Assembly (NCBI GenBank): GCA_017419405.1
Contig: JAFOLH010000006.1
Coordinates: 310,001 to 374,000, forward strand
Source: Renibacterium sp.
GTDB taxonomy: Bacteria; Actinomycetota; Actinomycetes; Actinomycetales; Micrococcaceae
Direction: 5' to 3'
Length of the DNA stretch: 64,000 nt
The notes beneath the pieces are model-generated. The model worked only from the letters and a program-made list of their open reading frames with translations. It had not been told where the DNA came from and ran no database searches. This document shows, piece by piece, positions 25,867-34,497 of the stretch (positions are counted from its first letter, which is position 1; the number at the start of each line of letters is the position of its first letter). Position numbers and translations under genes: made by a program.

Positions 25867-26670
25867 TCAGCCGATCGAGACCAATTCGGCCGGGTCTTCG
25901 GCAGGCAGGTCGCCGTCCAGGACCGCACTGACCGAGATTTCTTTGAGCGTCAGCCCGCCGCCCACGGTGGACAGGAACGCCGTATCGGAAGCATCCCGGC
26001 CGGTCGAGATCCGCAGCATCGAAGCCCGCGGCGCCATGCCAGTCGCATCGATCGTGTACCACCGCCCGTCGACCCAGGCTTCGGCCACGGCATGGAAATC
26101 CATCGGCGCCAGCCCCGGGGCATAGACCGCCGCGAGCCGGGCCGGGACGTCTTTGGCGCGCAACAATGAAATCGCCAAATGTGCGAAGTCCCGGCACACG
26201 CCTCGGCGGGCCAGCAGGGTCTCCACTGCTCCGTCGGTCCCCCGGGACGAGCCGCTCACATAGCGCAATTCCTGGGCCACCCAGCTCCGGACCGCGGCCA
26301 GCAGGGCCAGCCCCCGCAGCCCGGGGAATTCGGCGTAGGAAGTCGGCAGCAGCCGGTCCGACTCGCAGTACCGGCTCGGTCGCACGTAGCGGATGAGCTG
26401 GCTCTCCGTCGTGGTTTCGACGCCGGCCGTGCCGGTGACCACAGCACGGTATTCCAACGAGACTTCGGCGGGTTCGGCCAGGCTGAAGGCGAAGAGCCGG
26501 CCGCCGTGCGGTTCCGGCAGCTCCCGGTAATCGACCGGCTGCCCATCAGCCAGGAGCACGACCGATTCGTCCAGCTCGTCGTATCCCCGGTCCGCCACCG
26601 CGACGTTGAGCACCACCGAAGTTTGCGCCTGGGTCGCGAACAGCAGACGGGATGAAACAGTGCGTTGCAC
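25867..26670 (-). CDS. Transglutaminase-like (papain-fold) protein
   Basis: A 267-residue protein of the COG1305 transglutaminase-like cysteine protease group. An N-terminal beta domain (VQRTVSSRLLFATQAQTSVVLNVAVADRG) precedes the catalytic core with Cys159 in ARRGVCRDFAHLAISLLRA, His193 in APMDFHAVAEAWV and Asp208 in GRWYTIDATG. No signal peptide is seen, so it is probably cytosolic, acting as a peptidase or amidase. The frame extends upstream, but GTG 26670 has AGGAG eight bases before it and gives the usual family N-terminus. The 45-base gap to the upstream M20 peptidase suggests co-transcription. Confidence 0.83.
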   Translation of the reverse strand: MQRTVSSRLLFATQAQTSVVLNVAVADRGYDELDESVVLLADGQPVDYRELPEPHGGRLFAFSLAEPAEVSLEYRAVVTGTAGVETTTESQLIRYVRPSRYCESDRLLPTSYAEFPGLRGLALLAAVRSWVAQELRYVSGSSRGTDGAVETLLARRGVCRDFAHLAISLLRAKDVPARLAAVYAPGLAPMDFHAVAEAWVDGRWYTIDATGMAPRASMLRISTGRDASDTAFLSTVGGGLTLKEISVSAVLDGDLPAEDPAELVSIG

Positions 26671-26715
26671 GGGGGCTCCTGGAATAGCTACGGCGGCGAG
26701 CGCCGCGAACACATT

Positions 26716-28134
26716 CTACGCGGGATCGCCGTCGTCGGCCTGCTCGCACAGGACCAGCAGCGCACGGTAGAAGGCCACGCCCTCGGCCAAGGTGGCCACT
26801 GAGATCTTCTCGTTCGCAGCGTGCAGGCTCGCCCGTGCCGCGGCATCCATCCGGAACGGGGCGAACCGGTAGACGGCCGGGGAAATCTCGTTGAAGCGAC
26901 GGGAATCGGTCATCGCCATCACGATGTAGGGGGCCACCGCAGCATCCGGGAAGACCCGGCGCACCGCGGCGGTCAGCAGGCCGAACTGCCGATTGTCGAT
27001 CGGCGAAACCGGCGAGGGTTCGCTGGATTCGAAAACCTCGAACTCCACCAACGGGTCGCGCACCGCCCGCCGCAACCGGCGCAGGGTGTCCGCCACGCTG
27101 CTGCCCGGCGCAATCCGCACGTTGACCGTGGCGCTTGCGGTCTCAGCCAGCACATTGGCCGCCTTGCTACCGCTGAGCTGGGTCACTGCGGCCGTGGTCC
27201 GCACCGAAGCATTGGCTTCGGGACCGAAGAACGGGAAGATCCGGGCCAGCAGCCAGCCGAGCTGCTGGGCCCGGCCGAGCAGATGGCGTTGCGGGCCGGA
27301 CATGTTGGCCGCCAGGACCTGCACCATCTGCGCTGTGGCCGGATGCAGGGCCGGCGGAAACGGATTGCGGCTGACCCGGCTGATCGCCCGGGCCAGCCGG
27401 GCTGTGGCGGTCAGTTTCGGCGGGGTCGAAGAATGTCCGCCCGGATCCGCGGCACTCATCCGGACGTTGACCGAGCCCTTTTCGGCCACGCCGATCATGG
27501 CCACCGGCCGCGCCACGCCCGGGAACGCCTGCTCCGCGACCGCGCCGCCTTCATCCAGCACCAACCAGGGCCGGACCCCGCGGGCGCGCAGCAGCTCCAT
27601 TGCGGCCAGAGCGTCCAGACCGCCGGTTTCCTCGTCGCCGCCGAAGGAGAGGTAGACATCATGCGAGGGAGTGAATCCAGTGCCGAGCAAGGCCTCGACC
27701 GCGGTCAGGATCGCGACCGCGGAACCCTTGTCGTCGAGCGTGCCGCGGCCCCAGAGATAACCGTCCTGCAGCACCCCGGAGAAGGCCGGCTGTTGCCACG
27801 GTGCATCCGGGTCCACCGGCACCACGTCCAGATGCGCCAGCAGAACCAGGACCCGCTGCGCCGGCCGTCCGGGCTCTGCCGCTGCGGAACCGGCCCAGCG
27901 ATACAGCAATCCGGCCCGGCCCACCCGTTCCAGGCCCAGCTGTTCATGGACCAGCGGATAGAACTCCCGCAGGGCTTCGATCTGCAACTCGAATTCTGCC
28001 TGGCCCTCCGCTTCCGACGGGTCCGCCGGATCGGGCCGCCACGCAGCGACCGTTTTGAATCGGACCAACTTGCTCAGGTGCGCTGCGGCACGGTCCCCCG
28101 CCGCGGGATCAATCGCGAAATCTGGATCAGCCAT
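26716..28134 (-). CDS. M20-family metallopeptidase (Gly-X carboxypeptidase / PM20D1-like)
   Basis: A 472-residue di-zinc exopeptidase/aminoacylase. Motifs are LLAHLDVVPV (His101, Asp103), WGRGTLDDKGSAVAIL (bridging Asp134 with Asp135) and FGGDEETGG (catalytic and metal Glu168-Glu169), then the dimerisation domain and a C-terminal AMTDSRRFNEIS segment typical of the PM20D1/carboxypeptidase S branch. Members release C-terminal amino acids from dipeptides or hydrolyse N-acyl amino acids. No export signal is seen. Start ATG 28134. Together with the transglutaminase-like gene downstream it may form a small peptide-processing operon (inference). Confidence 0.88.
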   Translation of the reverse strand: MADPDFAIDPAAGDRAAAHLSKLVRFKTVAAWRPDPADPSEAEGQAEFELQIEALREFYPLVHEQLGLERVGRAGLLYRWAGSAAAEPGRPAQRVLVLLAHLDVVPVDPDAPWQQPAFSGVLQDGYLWGRGTLDDKGSAVAILTAVEALLGTGFTPSHDVYLSFGGDEETGGLDALAAMELLRARGVRPWLVLDEGGAVAEQAFPGVARPVAMIGVAEKGSVNVRMSAADPGGHSSTPPKLTATARLARAISRVSRNPFPPALHPATAQMVQVLAANMSGPQRHLLGRAQQLGWLLARIFPFFGPEANASVRTTAAVTQLSGSKAANVLAETASATVNVRIAPGSSVADTLRRLRRAVRDPLVEFEVFESSEPSPVSPIDNRQFGLLTAAVRRVFPDAAVAPYIVMAMTDSRRFNEISPAVYRFAPFRMDAAARASLHAANEKISVATLAEGVAFYRALLVLCEQADDGDPA

Positions 28135-28181
28135 GACCGGAGTGTACCGCGCCCGAGCCGCCCCGACGGCGCTGGATTAAC

Positions 28182-28231
28182 GGGAAATGAACAGTTGTTT
28201 CATGGAACTGATTTCCATGGACAGTTGGTTC
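28182..28231. promoter_or_regulatory. Composite dyad and direct-repeat element upstream of the phn-type operon
   Basis: A perfect dyad CATGGAA-ctgat-TTCCATG (28201-28219) is framed by the direct repeats ACAGTTGTTTC (28191-28201) and ACAGTTGGTTC (28221-28231), exactly 30 bases or about three helical turns apart. It ends 22 bases before the first gene of the operon. Likely binders are the RpiR regulator encoded at the operon's end or a PhoP-type response regulator. The minus strand also contains a GTTCATTTCCC word resembling a PHO-box unit. Confidence 0.5.
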
Positions 28232-28253
28232 TCGATGATTTAGGGTTTCGAAC

Positions 28254-29015
28254 GTGAGCAGCAATCCGATCACCGGCCACGGCCCGGCCAGAGCCCGTTT
28301 GATCCTCGACTTCGACGGCACGGTCGCTTTGGGCGACGGCCCGGTTTACGCCTACGCGCAAGCCGTCGCGGAGTTCCTCGACGCGAAGGACCGGGCGGCG
28401 CTGCTGGCTGCTTTGGAAGCCTTTCTGGCCGGTTCTGGAGGCGCGCCGGAAGCCCGCTTCAAGGACGGGTACGACGCCGTCGCCCAGCTCAGCGCGCACG
28501 CGGTGAGCCGGGCCCAGCGCAATGCCGCGTACCGCTCCAGCCGGGAAGCCATCGCGCGCGGCGACGTCGCAGTGCACGCGCCCGACGGACTGGAAGATTT
28601 CCTGGTCAGCGTCGCCCCGTTCGCCGAGCGGGTGCTGCTGACCAACGCACCGTTGACCGGAGTCGCGGAGAGCTTGGCCGCACTCGGTCTGGCCGAGGTG
28701 ATCGATTCGATCATTCCGGATGCCGGGAAACCCGACGGTTTCGCCGAGAAGCTTCCCGGGCTGCTGCAGGGCCTGGCCCCGGAGGAACTGCTGAGCGTGG
28801 GCGATGTCTGGCTCAACGACATCGCGCATCCATTGGCTGCCGGTTGCGCCACGGCGTTCATCGACAGATTCAATCTGGCCTCGGGGCCGGCGCATCTGCG
28901 GGCCGCGCGCATCGAAGAGCTTTATCCGGGAATGCTCGAATGGGCCGGGGACCCATCGGCATTCAGTCGAAACCACGCGGGGCAGATCCCGCACTCGGAA
29001 ACACCAGCACACTGA
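28254..29015 (+). CDS. HAD-superfamily phosphatase of the phn-type operon
   Basis: A 253-residue haloacid-dehalogenase-fold hydrolase. Motif I is LILDFDGTVAL (nucleophile Asp and acid Asp), motif II is VLLTNAPLT, the lysine is in PDAGKPDGF, and motif IV is LSVGDVWLNDIAHPL. The cap lies between motif I and II. HAD phosphatases remove phosphate from small molecules. As the first gene before phnD/C/E-type transport genes it probably processes an imported phosphorylated compound or its metabolite. The motif order (DxD, S/T, K, GD-x4-D) is intact. Start GTG at 28254. Confidence 0.83.
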   Translation: MSSNPITGHGPARARLILDFDGTVALGDGPVYAYAQAVAEFLDAKDRAALLAALEAFLAGSGGAPEARFKDGYDAVAQLSAHAVSRAQRNAAYRSSREAIARGDVAVHAPDGLEDFLVSVAPFAERVLLTNAPLTGVAESLAALGLAEVIDSIIPDAGKPDGFAEKLPGLLQGLAPEELLSVGDVWLNDIAHPLAAGCATAFIDRFNLASGPAHLRAARIEELYPGMLEWAGDPSAFSRNHAGQIPHSETPAH

Positions 29016-29061
29016 AACACCGCACTCGCCTTCTCCTTCCACTCCACCGAAGAGGTCCTTC

Positions 29062-30072
29062 ATGAAAAAGCATCTGACGCTGGGCGCCATCGCCCTGATC
29101 GGCGCACTCGCCCTTTCCGCTTGCGGGGTCAGCCAAGACGCTGCGGACGGCAATTCCAGCTCGGGGCCCAGTGCCGCCTGCGCAGGCAGCAGCACCGATT
29201 CCGCGCCCGCGCCCACCGAATTGACCCTGGCCTTGGTGCCTTCCGGTGACGCCAAGAAATTGGTCGACACCGTAAAACCGCTCGAAACCGCACTGACCTC
29301 CCGTTTGGGCATCCCGGTCAAGGGCGTGATCACCGCCGACTACCAAGCCGCAGTCGAGGCGATCGGATCCAACCAGGCCCAAATCGGCATGTTGCCGTCT
29401 TTGCAGATGAGCCAGGCCTGCGACAAGTACGGCGCAAAACCGGCCTTGCAGACGCAGCGCAAAACCAAGAGCAGCTACGCGGCGCAGATGTTCACCAACG
29501 ACCCGGCCAAGTACTGCAAGGACACCCCGGCACCGGGCCCCAACGGCATGCTCTACTGCAATGGCACGGCAAGCGGCAACGGCCCGGCCGGTGCCGAGCA
29601 GATCGCCAAGCTCAAGGGCGCCAAGGTCGCGATGCTCTCCTCGGCCTCACCGGCCGGATACATCTTCCCGGTGGCCGCGATGAAGGCGCAGAACGTCGCC
29701 GTCGACGACGTCTCGCCGATCAAGGTCACCGCGAACGACGCCTCGGTGCTGGCCGTCTACAAAGGCGATGCCGAAGTAGGTTTCAGCTACTGGGACGCCC
29801 GTGAAGTGGTCAAAAAGGACAACCCCGACGTCGGGCAGAAAGTCGTGGTCTTCGCGCTCACCGACGAAATCCCCAATGACGGCGTCTCGCTCAGCTCCAA
29901 GTTGAGCGCCGACTGGCAGCAGAAGGTCTCCGCGGCGATGCTCGACTTCGCCAAGACTCCGGACGGCGTCGCCGCCTTGACCGCGATCTACCAGATCACC
30001 GGCCTGCAACCGGCGGACGTCGCCAGTCTGAAGAAGACCCAGGACGCCGCCCGCTCCATCGGCTTGGGCTGA
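29062..30072 (+). CDS. phnD: Phosphonate/phosphite-type ABC transporter substrate-binding lipoprotein
   Basis: A 336-residue lipoprotein. The signal MKKHLTLGAIALIGALALSAC ends in a lipobox cysteine. The mature part has the PhnD/PtxB hallmarks: LTLALVPSGDAKKLVDTVKPLETALTSRLGIPVKGVITADYQAAVEAI, IGMLPSLQM, and KVAMLSSASPAGYIFPVAAMK, with a Ser-rich anion-binding loop. It should bind a phosphonate, phosphite or phosphate-ester oxyanion outside the membrane. ATG 29062 is preceded by AGAGGTCC. Two phnE permeases, one ATPase and two phosphoesterases follow. Substrate uncertain. Confidence 0.86.
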   Translation: MKKHLTLGAIALIGALALSACGVSQDAADGNSSSGPSAACAGSSTDSAPAPTELTLALVPSGDAKKLVDTVKPLETALTSRLGIPVKGVITADYQAAVEAIGSNQAQIGMLPSLQMSQACDKYGAKPALQTQRKTKSSYAAQMFTNDPAKYCKDTPAPGPNGMLYCNGTASGNGPAGAEQIAKLKGAKVAMLSSASPAGYIFPVAAMKAQNVAVDDVSPIKVTANDASVLAVYKGDAEVGFSYWDAREVVKKDNPDVGQKVVVFALTDEIPNDGVSLSSKLSADWQQKVSAAMLDFAKTPDGVAALTAIYQITGLQPADVASLKKTQDAARSIGLG

Positions 30073-30078
30073 GCCGCG

Positions 30079-30891
30079 GTGGCGATGCCCGCAATTTCCG
30101 CCCCCGGGGGCGCCCCGATCCGGTTCGAACGGGTCGGGGTGACCTACCCCAACGGGCATACCGGGTTGAAAGACCTCGACGTGGAGATTCCGGCCGGCCA
30201 GATGGTCGGCGTAGTGGGTCTCTCCGGTGCCGGCAAATCGACGCTGATCCGCAGCATCAACGGCCTGGTGCCGATCAGCAGCGGCGAGATCACGGTAGGC
30301 GGCCGGGCCTTGTCCACGCTGCGCGGCCGCGGCCTGCGCGAGCTGCGTTCCGAGATCGGCATGATCTTCCAGAGCTTCAACCTGGCCAAGCGGACCACGG
30401 TGTTGAACAACGTGCTGATGGGCCGGCTGCACGGTACTCCGGCCTGGCGTTCCCTGCTCGCTGCCTGGAAGTCCGACGACATCGAATTGGCGATGCGCGC
30501 CTTGGAGCGGGTGGAAATCGTCTCCAAAGCCTACGAAAAAGCGTCCAGCCTCTCCGGTGGCCAGCAGCAACGGGTGGCGATCGCGCGCGCCTTGGCGCAG
30601 AAACCGCAGGTCATTCTCGCCGATGAACCCGTGGCTTCACTCGATCCGCCCACCTCGCACGTGGTGATGCGGGACTTGCAACGGATCAATGCCGAGCTCG
30701 GCATCACGGTAGTGGTCAACCTGCACTTTTTGGATCTGGCGCGTCGCTACAGCGACCGGCTGATCGGCTTGCGGGCCGGCGAAATCGTCTTCGACGGTTC
30801 CGGAGCGGAGGCCGATGAATCGGTGTTCGAGAACATTTACGGCCGCTCGCTCACCGCCGAAGACGTGCTTGAAGCAAAGCCCGAATTATGA
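30079..30891 (+). CDS. phnC: Phosphonate-type ABC transporter ATPase
   Basis: A 270-residue nucleotide-binding subunit. The Walker A is GLSGAGKST, the Q-loop follows in MIFQSFNLAKRTTVLNNVLMGRL (a PhnC-specific phrase), the signature is LSGGQQQRVAIARAL, Walker B is VILADEPVASLDP and the H-loop is VVVNLHFLDLARRY. It powers uptake by the two downstream permeases. GTG 30079 is six bases after the phnD stop, with ATG two codons later as an alternative. Its stop overlaps the next gene's ATG by 4 bases. Confidence 0.92.
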   Translation: MAMPAISAPGGAPIRFERVGVTYPNGHTGLKDLDVEIPAGQMVGVVGLSGAGKSTLIRSINGLVPISSGEITVGGRALSTLRGRGLRELRSEIGMIFQSFNLAKRTTVLNNVLMGRLHGTPAWRSLLAAWKSDDIELAMRALERVEIVSKAYEKASSLSGGQQQRVAIARALAQKPQVILADEPVASLDPPTSHVVMRDLQRINAELGITVVVNLHFLDLARRYSDRLIGLRAGEIVFDGSGAEADESVFENIYGRSLTAEDVLEAKPEL

Positions 30892-31697
30892 GCACCGCAT
30901 TGCGCTCGGAAACGGCGGCCGCCGGGCGGCCGGTAAAACCCCGGCACACCGGCCAGGCTGCGCTCGTGCTCGCCGTCCTGGTGCTGCTGACCGCCTGGGC
31001 GGCTTGGGGCATCGGCGTGGACCTGCCCAAGGTCTTCGCCAACGCCGGCAATGCCTGGGGCAACCTGGTGCAGTTGGGCCAACCGGACTACGGCTTCATC
31101 CCGAAGACTTTCCCGGCGTTGCTGGAAACTTTGAACATGGCGGTCATCGCCACTGCGCTGGGCGCGGCAGTAGCGCTGCCCTTGAGCTTCCTGGCCTCCC
31201 GGGCCACCAACCCGAACCGTCCGCTGCTGATCGCGGTGCGCACGGTCCTGAACCTGATCCGCTCGGTACCGGACATCCTGTACGCAGCGGTTCTGGTCGC
31301 GGTCGTCGGCGTCGGCGCGCTCTCCGGCATCATGGCGCTGTTCTTGTTCAACATCGGGATCATCGCGAAGCTGGTCTCCGAAGCGCTCGACGGCGAAGAC
31401 CTCGGCGCGCAGGAGGCCGCCCTGGCCGCCGGTGCCAGCTGGTTCAAGGCGGACCGGGCCGCGATGCTGCCGCAAATCATGCCGACCTTCACCTCGCAGA
31501 CCCTGTACACCTTCGAAATCAACATCCGGGCCTCCGCGGTGATCGGTTTGGTCGGTGCCGGCGGGCTGGGCGTGCTGATCGACAATGTGCGCAGCTTTTT
31601 CCGCTATCACGAGCTGTCCTTGATCATTCTCGAAATCCTGGTCATGGTGTTGGTCTTGGAATCCCTTTCGGCCTGGCTGCGGAAGAGGTTGGTCTAG
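30888..31697 (+). CDS. phnE: Phosphonate-type ABC permease, first copy
   Basis: A 269-residue permease with about six membrane helices. The PhnE family phrases are FIPKTFPALLETLNMAVIATALGAAVALPLSFLA, NLIRSVPDILYAAVLVA and the coupling EAA-type loop EALDGEDLGAQEAALAAGASWFK, then INIRASAVIGLVGAGGLGVLID. ATG overlaps the phnC stop, and its TAG overlaps the GTG of the second permease gene. The two permeases are different in sequence, so the channel is probably a heterodimer. Confidence 0.9.
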   Translation: MSTALRSETAAAGRPVKPRHTGQAALVLAVLVLLTAWAAWGIGVDLPKVFANAGNAWGNLVQLGQPDYGFIPKTFPALLETLNMAVIATALGAAVALPLSFLASRATNPNRPLLIAVRTVLNLIRSVPDILYAAVLVAVVGVGALSGIMALFLFNIGIIAKLVSEALDGEDLGAQEAALAAGASWFKADRAAMLPQIMPTFTSQTLYTFEINIRASAVIGLVGAGGLGVLIDNVRSFFRYHELSLIILEILVMVLVLESLSAWLRKRLV

Positions 31698-32584
31698 TGG
31701 CGCTGACTCCCCCGGCGGCCACGCAACGGCCGGCAAAGCCCGGGCACCCGGGCCGGACCATCGCCTGGGCGGTGATTTCGCTGCTGGTGGTCGCCGCTTT
31801 CTGGAGCGCCAAGATCAATTGGTCCGCACTGTCCGACTTCCCTGCGGAGACCGGCAAATACCTGGGCCTGCTGTTCCTGCCGCCGGATTGGTCGAAACTC
31901 GACGAAGCGTTGTCCGCGATGCTGCTCTCGGTGCAAATGGCCTGGATCGGCACGCTGATCGGCATCGTGGTTTCGTTCCCCCTGGGCTTCCTGGCCACCG
32001 CCGGGATCTCCGCCGGTTGGCTCGCTTGGCCGCTGCGCGGCCTGTTCGCCTTGATCCGGGCGGTTCCGGAGGTGGTGATCGCGATCCTGATCCTTTCGGT
32101 CACCGGGCTCACCCCGTTCACCGGCGCCCTCGCCTTGGGCATCGGCTCGATCGGCACCCTCGGCAAATGGGGGTATGAATCGTTCGAAGCCGTGGACCAG
32201 GGGCCGCTCGAGGCGGTCCGTTCGGCCGGCGGCTCACGGCTCGATCTGATGCGCTGGGGAATCTGGCCCTCCGCCCAGGCCGAGGTGTTCTCCTTCTGGC
32301 TCTACCGGTTCGAAATCAATGTCCGCGCTTCGGCGATCCTGGGCCTGATCGGGGCCGGTGGCATCGGCAAGATGCTGCAGGACAACGTCCAGTTCCGCAA
32401 CTGGGACGCCGTCGGCATGCTGCTCATCGTGGTCATCGTGGTCACCATCGTGATCGACCAGCTTTCCGGCCTGCTCCGGCAACGGATCGTGCACGGCCGC
32501 TGGTCCGGCAACCGGGCCGGACGGCGCACCGGCGACCCCGGAAAGCCGGAAATGTCGGAGCCAGCAGGCAGGATGGCACTATGA
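31697..32584 (+). CDS. phnE: Phosphonate-type ABC permease, second copy
   Basis: A 295-residue permease with about six helices. It has LIRAVPEVVIAILILSVTGLTPFTGALALGIGSIG, the coupling loop ESFEAVDQGPLEAVRSAGGSRLDLM and the closing INVRASAILGLIGAGGIGKML. The start GTG 31697 sits in the TAG of the first phnE gene and continues to a TGA that overlaps the ATG of the phosphoesterase gene (ATGA). Paired PhnE proteins are known in several actinobacterial and Bradyrhizobium-type phosphonate transporters. It has an extended polar C-terminus of ~30 residues not seen in the first copy. Confidence 0.87.
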   Translation: MALTPPAATQRPAKPGHPGRTIAWAVISLLVVAAFWSAKINWSALSDFPAETGKYLGLLFLPPDWSKLDEALSAMLLSVQMAWIGTLIGIVVSFPLGFLATAGISAGWLAWPLRGLFALIRAVPEVVIAILILSVTGLTPFTGALALGIGSIGTLGKWGYESFEAVDQGPLEAVRSAGGSRLDLMRWGIWPSAQAEVFSFWLYRFEINVRASAILGLIGAGGIGKMLQDNVQFRNWDAVGMLLIVVIVVTIVIDQLSGLLRQRIVHGRWSGNRAGRRTGDPGKPEMSEPAGRMAL

Positions 32585-33510
32585 GCACTTCGAACAGCTA
32601 CGGAACCTTGAGCATCCTGCACCTCTCGGACACCCACTTGCTCGCGCAGGGCCTGCATTCGCAGTCCGTGGACACCCGGCAGACCCTGCTGGAGGCGCTG
32701 CGCAGCTTGCTGCCGTTGGAAGAGTTGGACTTGTTGGTGATTTCCGGCGACGTCTCCGACGACGGTACCCCGGAGTCCTACCGGAGCGTGCGCGAGCTCG
32801 CCGAAGACTACGCGCACCGGCGCGACGCCCTGGTGCTGTACGCGATCGGGAACCACGACGCCCGGCCCGGTTTCTGGGCTGTGCTCGGCAATGGGCACCC
32901 GGGTTCCCCGGCCGAGCCCGACGGCGGCCAGCTGCCGGTCTACGGCAGCACCCTGCTCGGCGGATTCCGGATCGTGAGCTTGGACTCCTCGGTTCCGGGA
33001 CGCACCCACGGCTACCTCGACCCGGGCCAGCTGGATTGGCTCACCGGGGAGCTTTCGACGCCCAGTGAGTCCGGTACCGTCCTGGTGCTGCACCACCCGC
33101 CGGTCGAGCCGGTGACCCCGTTGCACGACGGGATCGAATTGCAAAACCCCGAAGCCCTGGTCGAAGCACTGCAAGGCAGCGACGTCCGGCTGATCCTCTC
33201 CGGGCACTACCACCACGCCCTGGGCGACACGCTGCTGGTCGGCGACCGGGCGATCCCGGTGCTGGTGGCGCCCGGTGTGGTCAATCTCAATGACGTGCTC
33301 GCTGCAGAGGGCCACGAACGCGCGCTCCGGGCCAGCGGCGCGCAATTCGTCACGGTCTTCCGCGCCGATCCCGCAGCAGCAGCCGCCCGAGTGCGCTCCC
33401 TGCCGTTGAACCTGGGCCGGGCCGAGCCGCTCTTCGATTTGCCGCCCGAAGAAGTCGCCGCGATCTCGGCCAGGATCTCCGCCCGACCGGATGAATCCGG
33501 CAATGGCTGA
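32581..33510 (+). CDS. Calcineurin-like phosphodiesterase (CpdA/GpdQ-like) of the phn-type operon
   Basis: A 309-residue dinuclear metallophosphoesterase. Motifs: LHLSDTHLL (DxH), VISGDVSDDG (GDxxD), AIGNHDARPGF (GNHD), LVLHHPPVEP (H) and ILSGHYHHALG (GHxH). The GNHD form and the spacing resemble class III cyclic-nucleotide or glycerophosphodiester phosphodiesterases. ATG overlaps the stop of the second permease gene. In this setting it probably hydrolyses an imported phosphodiester, with the HAD enzyme then removing phosphate; this is inference from position. Confidence 0.87.
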   Translation: MSTSNSYGTLSILHLSDTHLLAQGLHSQSVDTRQTLLEALRSLLPLEELDLLVISGDVSDDGTPESYRSVRELAEDYAHRRDALVLYAIGNHDARPGFWAVLGNGHPGSPAEPDGGQLPVYGSTLLGGFRIVSLDSSVPGRTHGYLDPGQLDWLTGELSTPSESGTVLVLHHPPVEPVTPLHDGIELQNPEALVEALQGSDVRLILSGHYHHALGDTLLVGDRAIPVLVAPGVVNLNDVLAAEGHERALRASGAQFVTVFRADPAAAAARVRSLPLNLGRAEPLFDLPPEEVAAISARISARPDESGNG

Positions 33511-34462
33511 GCCGAGCCGGGCCGCCGAAACCGGCCAGCCAATCGGGCCTGCCTCGGAGCAGGGTAAGGTCGGCCATGCCCCGGGCAAGGTCCTGGCGAC
33601 TATCCGTTCGCTCTTGCCTTCGCTGCTGCCTGCCGAGCAGGCAGTTGCCTCGGTCCTGTTGGAACGGGCCGCCCAGGTGGTGGAACTGTCTTCGCAACAA
33701 GTCGCCGAACTCTCCGGTGCGTCCCGGGCGACCGTGGTGCGCACCTGTCAGAGCCTGGGCTTCACCGGTTACCAGCAATTGCGGGTTCTGATCGCTCGGG
33801 ATGCAGGCTACCCCGGTACCGAAGTCGCCGCCGGAACACCTGCGCCTGGCCGCGGTTCCGGCCCCGGCCAGGCGCAGGTCGCGGGAGCTGCGGCCATTGT
33901 GGCCGCCTCGTTCGCCCAGGTACGTTCCGCCGTCGACGCGATGACTGCGCTGCTGCACGGGCCCGACGTCGAACGCGCGGTCCAAGTGCTGGGCAGTGCG
34001 AACCGCGTCGTAGTCTCCGGCAATGGCCTGTCCGCGGCGCTTGCCATGGACACTGCGGCCCGGTTGAGCGCGATTGGCCGGCCCGCCGAGTTCCAGGCCG
34101 ACGCGATCGGGCAGCAAATCACCGCCCGGCTGCTCGGTTCCGCGGATGCCTTGCTGCTGATCAGTGGCAGCGGAGCCAATTCGGCGAGTTTCAAGGTGGC
34201 CCAGGCCGCGCGGAACGCGGGCGCCGAGGTCATCGTGGTCACTGCTTTCGCCCGGTCGCCGTTGACCTCGCTCGGAACCGTGAATCTGATCGTCGGCATG
34301 CCGGATCTGAGCTTCCAGGACGAAGTCACGGTCACCACCAGGATTCCGCAAACGATCCTGGCCGAAGGTCTGATCGCTGCGCTCACCGCCGAGTTGGGAC
34401 CAGTCGCGGCCCGGGCCAAAGCTGCCGGTCTGGAAGTCATCGGCGACAATCTCGCCGAATGA
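33491..34462 (+). CDS. RpiR/MurR-family regulator with SIS domain
   Basis: A 323-residue two-domain regulator. The N-terminal RpiR helix-turn-helix is KVLATIRSLLPSLLPAEQAVASVLLERAAQVVELSSQQVAELSGASRATVVRTCQSLGFTGYQQLRVLIARD. The C-terminal SIS domain (VVVSGNGLSAALAMDTAARLSAIG, LLISGSGANSASFKVAQAARNAGAEVIVVT) binds phosphosugars. ATG 33491 overlaps the upstream gene; ATG 33503 is an alternative start. The SIS domain hints that the operon's metabolite is a phosphosugar or sugar-phosphate diester rather than a simple phosphonate (inference). The dyad at 28201-28219 is a candidate target. Confidence 0.87.
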   Translation: MNPAMAEPSRAAETGQPIGPASEQGKVGHAPGKVLATIRSLLPSLLPAEQAVASVLLERAAQVVELSSQQVAELSGASRATVVRTCQSLGFTGYQQLRVLIARDAGYPGTEVAAGTPAPGRGSGPGQAQVAGAAAIVAASFAQVRSAVDAMTALLHGPDVERAVQVLGSANRVVVSGNGLSAALAMDTAARLSAIGRPAEFQADAIGQQITARLLGSADALLLISGSGANSASFKVAQAARNAGAEVIVVTAFARSPLTSLGTVNLIVGMPDLSFQDEVTVTTRIPQTILAEGLIAALTAELGPVAARAKAAGLEVIGDNLAE

Positions 34463-34497
34463 TCCTGGCCCCCGGGAACGGGGACTAGCCTTGGACC

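Noticed and set aside
28182-28222. Classical tandem PHO box with 11-bp spacing
   Set aside because: GTTCA-like words occur on the minus strand, but at 14- and 16-base spacing rather than 11. It is listed only as a composite operator.
30815-32584. The upstream half of a 589-codon frame running through both phnE genes
   Set aside because: Only the part from GTG 31697 encodes a protein (second permease). The preceding part is out of frame with the first permease and low-complexity.
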